Shown in pieces: positions 4,299-5,243 of a stretch of 5,243 nucleotides of DNA. The stretch lies in NCBI GenBank assembly GCA_017459485.1, contig JAFUCW010000293.1, forward strand, positions 1 through 5,243, in the 5' to 3' direction. The position numbers were made by a program, and so were the translations under genes. Numbering within the stretch: position 1 is the first letter of the stretch; each line of letters opens with the position of its first letter. The notes below the pieces were generated by a model. That model worked only from the letters and a program-made list of their open reading frames with translations. It made no database searches and was not told where the DNA came from. The DNA comes from Eggerthellaceae bacterium. Lineage in GTDB: Bacteria; Actinomycetota; Coriobacteriia; Coriobacteriales; Eggerthellaceae.

Positions 4299-5243
4299 AG
4301 TCACTCGTTGAAGCATTCAAGGTACCGGAGCTGCGTAACAAGATGCTGTTTACGCTTGCTATCCTTGCCTTGTATCGTCTGGGCGCCTTCATTCCGGTGC
4401 CCGGTATTCCTTTTTCGGAATTTGCTCAAGCCTACGAAGAGGCAGCTGGTGCGACCGGCGGCGCTGCCATGACGCTCATTGACGTGTTCAGCGGAGGCGC
4501 GTTGTCGCATTTCAGTGTATTTGCATTGGGCATCATGCCCTACATCACTGCCTCCATCATCATGCAGCTGATGCAGGGCGTCATTCCCGCCGTGGGACGT
4601 TGGGCCAAGGAAGGTGATGCGGGAAGGCGCAAGATTACGCAGGCCACTCGCTGGCTTACGCTTGGTCTGGGCCTGATAAATGCCGTTGGGTACCTGTTCT
4701 TGTTCCAAAGCGCCAGCTATGGCGTCGTCTTGCCCGAGCCGCGCATTCTCACGAGCATCCTGATCGTGTTCACGTTGGTGGCGGGCACGGCGTTTATCAT
4801 GTGGATGGGTGAATTGATCACCCAGCGTGGTGTGGGCAACGGAATGTCGTTGATCATTTTCACGAGCATCGTCTCGCGTGTGCCTTCTGCGATCTTCCAA
4901 AGCGCAACGAGCCAGTCCGACAGCGGCATGGGTATTGCCGTGACGCTGCTTATCCTGGCGGTTGTCGCCGTTGCCATTCCTGCGATCATCTTCATGGAGC
5001 GTGCCCAGCGCCGTATCCCGGTGTCTTACGCGAAGCGCATGCAGGGCCGCAAGATGGTCGGCGGGCAGTCTACCTACATCCCTCTGAAGGTGAATGCGGC
5101 GGGCGTTATCCCGATCATCTTCGCAAGCTGCTTGATCTACTTCCCGGCGCAGATTGCCGTTCTTTTCAACGGGGGTTGGCTTTCCGGCTTCGCCGATGCC
5201 CGTTCCTCTGGTCCGGTGAACTGGAGTTTGAACTTCGTGCTGA
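4292..5243 (+). CDS. secY: Sec translocon channel subunit SecY, 3' end beyond the window
   Basis: SecY forms the protein-conducting channel of the cytoplasmic membrane with SecE and SecG, used by SecA and ribosomes. The first 317 residues, about three quarters of a usual SecY, are present and open to the window end. TTG at 4292 was chosen because it gives the typical [17 protein letters not shown] start, overlaps the rplO stop by 7 bases, and follows the purine-rich 4271-4281. Predicted membrane segments lie near residues 18-37, 74-95, 120-140, 152-174, 184-204, 213-235 and 267-290. The first SecY signature is visible at 75-92 ([18 protein letters not shown]), after a plug-like [10 protein letters not shown]. 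The basic cytosolic loop [15 protein letters not shown] (236-250) carries SecA/ribosome-contact residues in this family. The TGA in the last three bases is out of frame. Confidence 0.97.
   Translation, partial: MLKSLVEAFKVPELRNKMLFTLAILALYRLGAFIPVPGIPFSEFAQAYEEAAGATGGAAMTLIDVFSGGALSHFSVFALGIMPYITASIIMQLMQGVIPAVGRWAKEGDAGRRKITQATRWLTLGLGLINAVGYLFLFQSASYGVVLPEPRILTSILIVFTLVAGTAFIMWMGELITQRGVGNGMSLIIFTSIVSRVPSAIFQSATSQSDSGMGIAVTLLILAVVAVAIPAIIFMERAQRRIPVSYAKRMQGRKMVGGQSTYIPLKVNAAGVIPIIFASCLIYFPAQIAVLFNGGWLSGFADARSSGPVNWSLNFVL

Noticed and set aside
5241..5243. TGA at the window end as the secY stop
   Set aside because: It is out of frame: the secY codons there are GTG, CTG and then A..., so the gene continues past the window. 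The encoded part also lacks the last transmembrane segments.

Overview
This window is a stretch of the bacterial spc ribosomal-protein operon. Everything real is on the + strand, in the canonical order: (end of rplN) - rplX - rplE - rpsZ - rpsH - rplF - rplR - rpsE - rpmD - rplO - secY (cut by the window end). The nine complete genes encode large-subunit proteins L24, L5, L6, L18, L30 and L15 and small-subunit proteins S14 (zinc-binding type), S8 and S5. SecY is the membrane channel of the Sec translocon. The DNA is moderately GC-rich by eye. The proteins, including a 61-residue four-cysteine S14 and an L24 ending in a zinc ribbon, read most like a Gram-positive actinobacterium, probably of the Coriobacteriia/Eggerthella-Slackia type. 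That placement rests on resemblance only, with no search behind it.

Layout: 1-11 is the probable last codons of rplN. rplX (17-334) is followed by a 243-base gap. rplE (578-1126) and rpsZ (1169-1354) are 42 bases apart, and rpsZ and rpsH (1463-1861) are 108 bases apart. rpsH, rplF (1878-2420), rplR (2445-2813), rpsE (2829-3365) and rpmD (3369-3551) form a tight block with gaps of 3-24 bases. A 297-base gap follows, then rplO (3849-4298), which overlaps secY (TTG start at 4292) by 7 bases. The two long gaps therefore divide the operon into an upstream part, a central rplE-rpmD block, and an rplO-secY block.

The genes are ordinary and well conserved, and I see no new protein system. The unexpected signal is in the non-coding DNA. 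A 131-base near-palindrome (318-448) contains the rplX stop codon. The leaders of rplE and rplO, the two genes that follow long gaps, look alike: each has two back-to-back hairpins, the second with a GGAA-containing loop and the 3' arm ATCCTGC or TCCTGC, followed by a nearly identical 16-base ribosome-binding segment. A strong hairpin holds the rpmD stop codon in its loop. A perfect 9-bp dyad flanks a -10-like TACAAT upstream of rplO. Together these suggest that the operon is controlled or processed at two internal junctions. The mechanism (r-protein feedback, RNase cleavage, attenuation or an internal promoter) cannot be decided from sequence alone.
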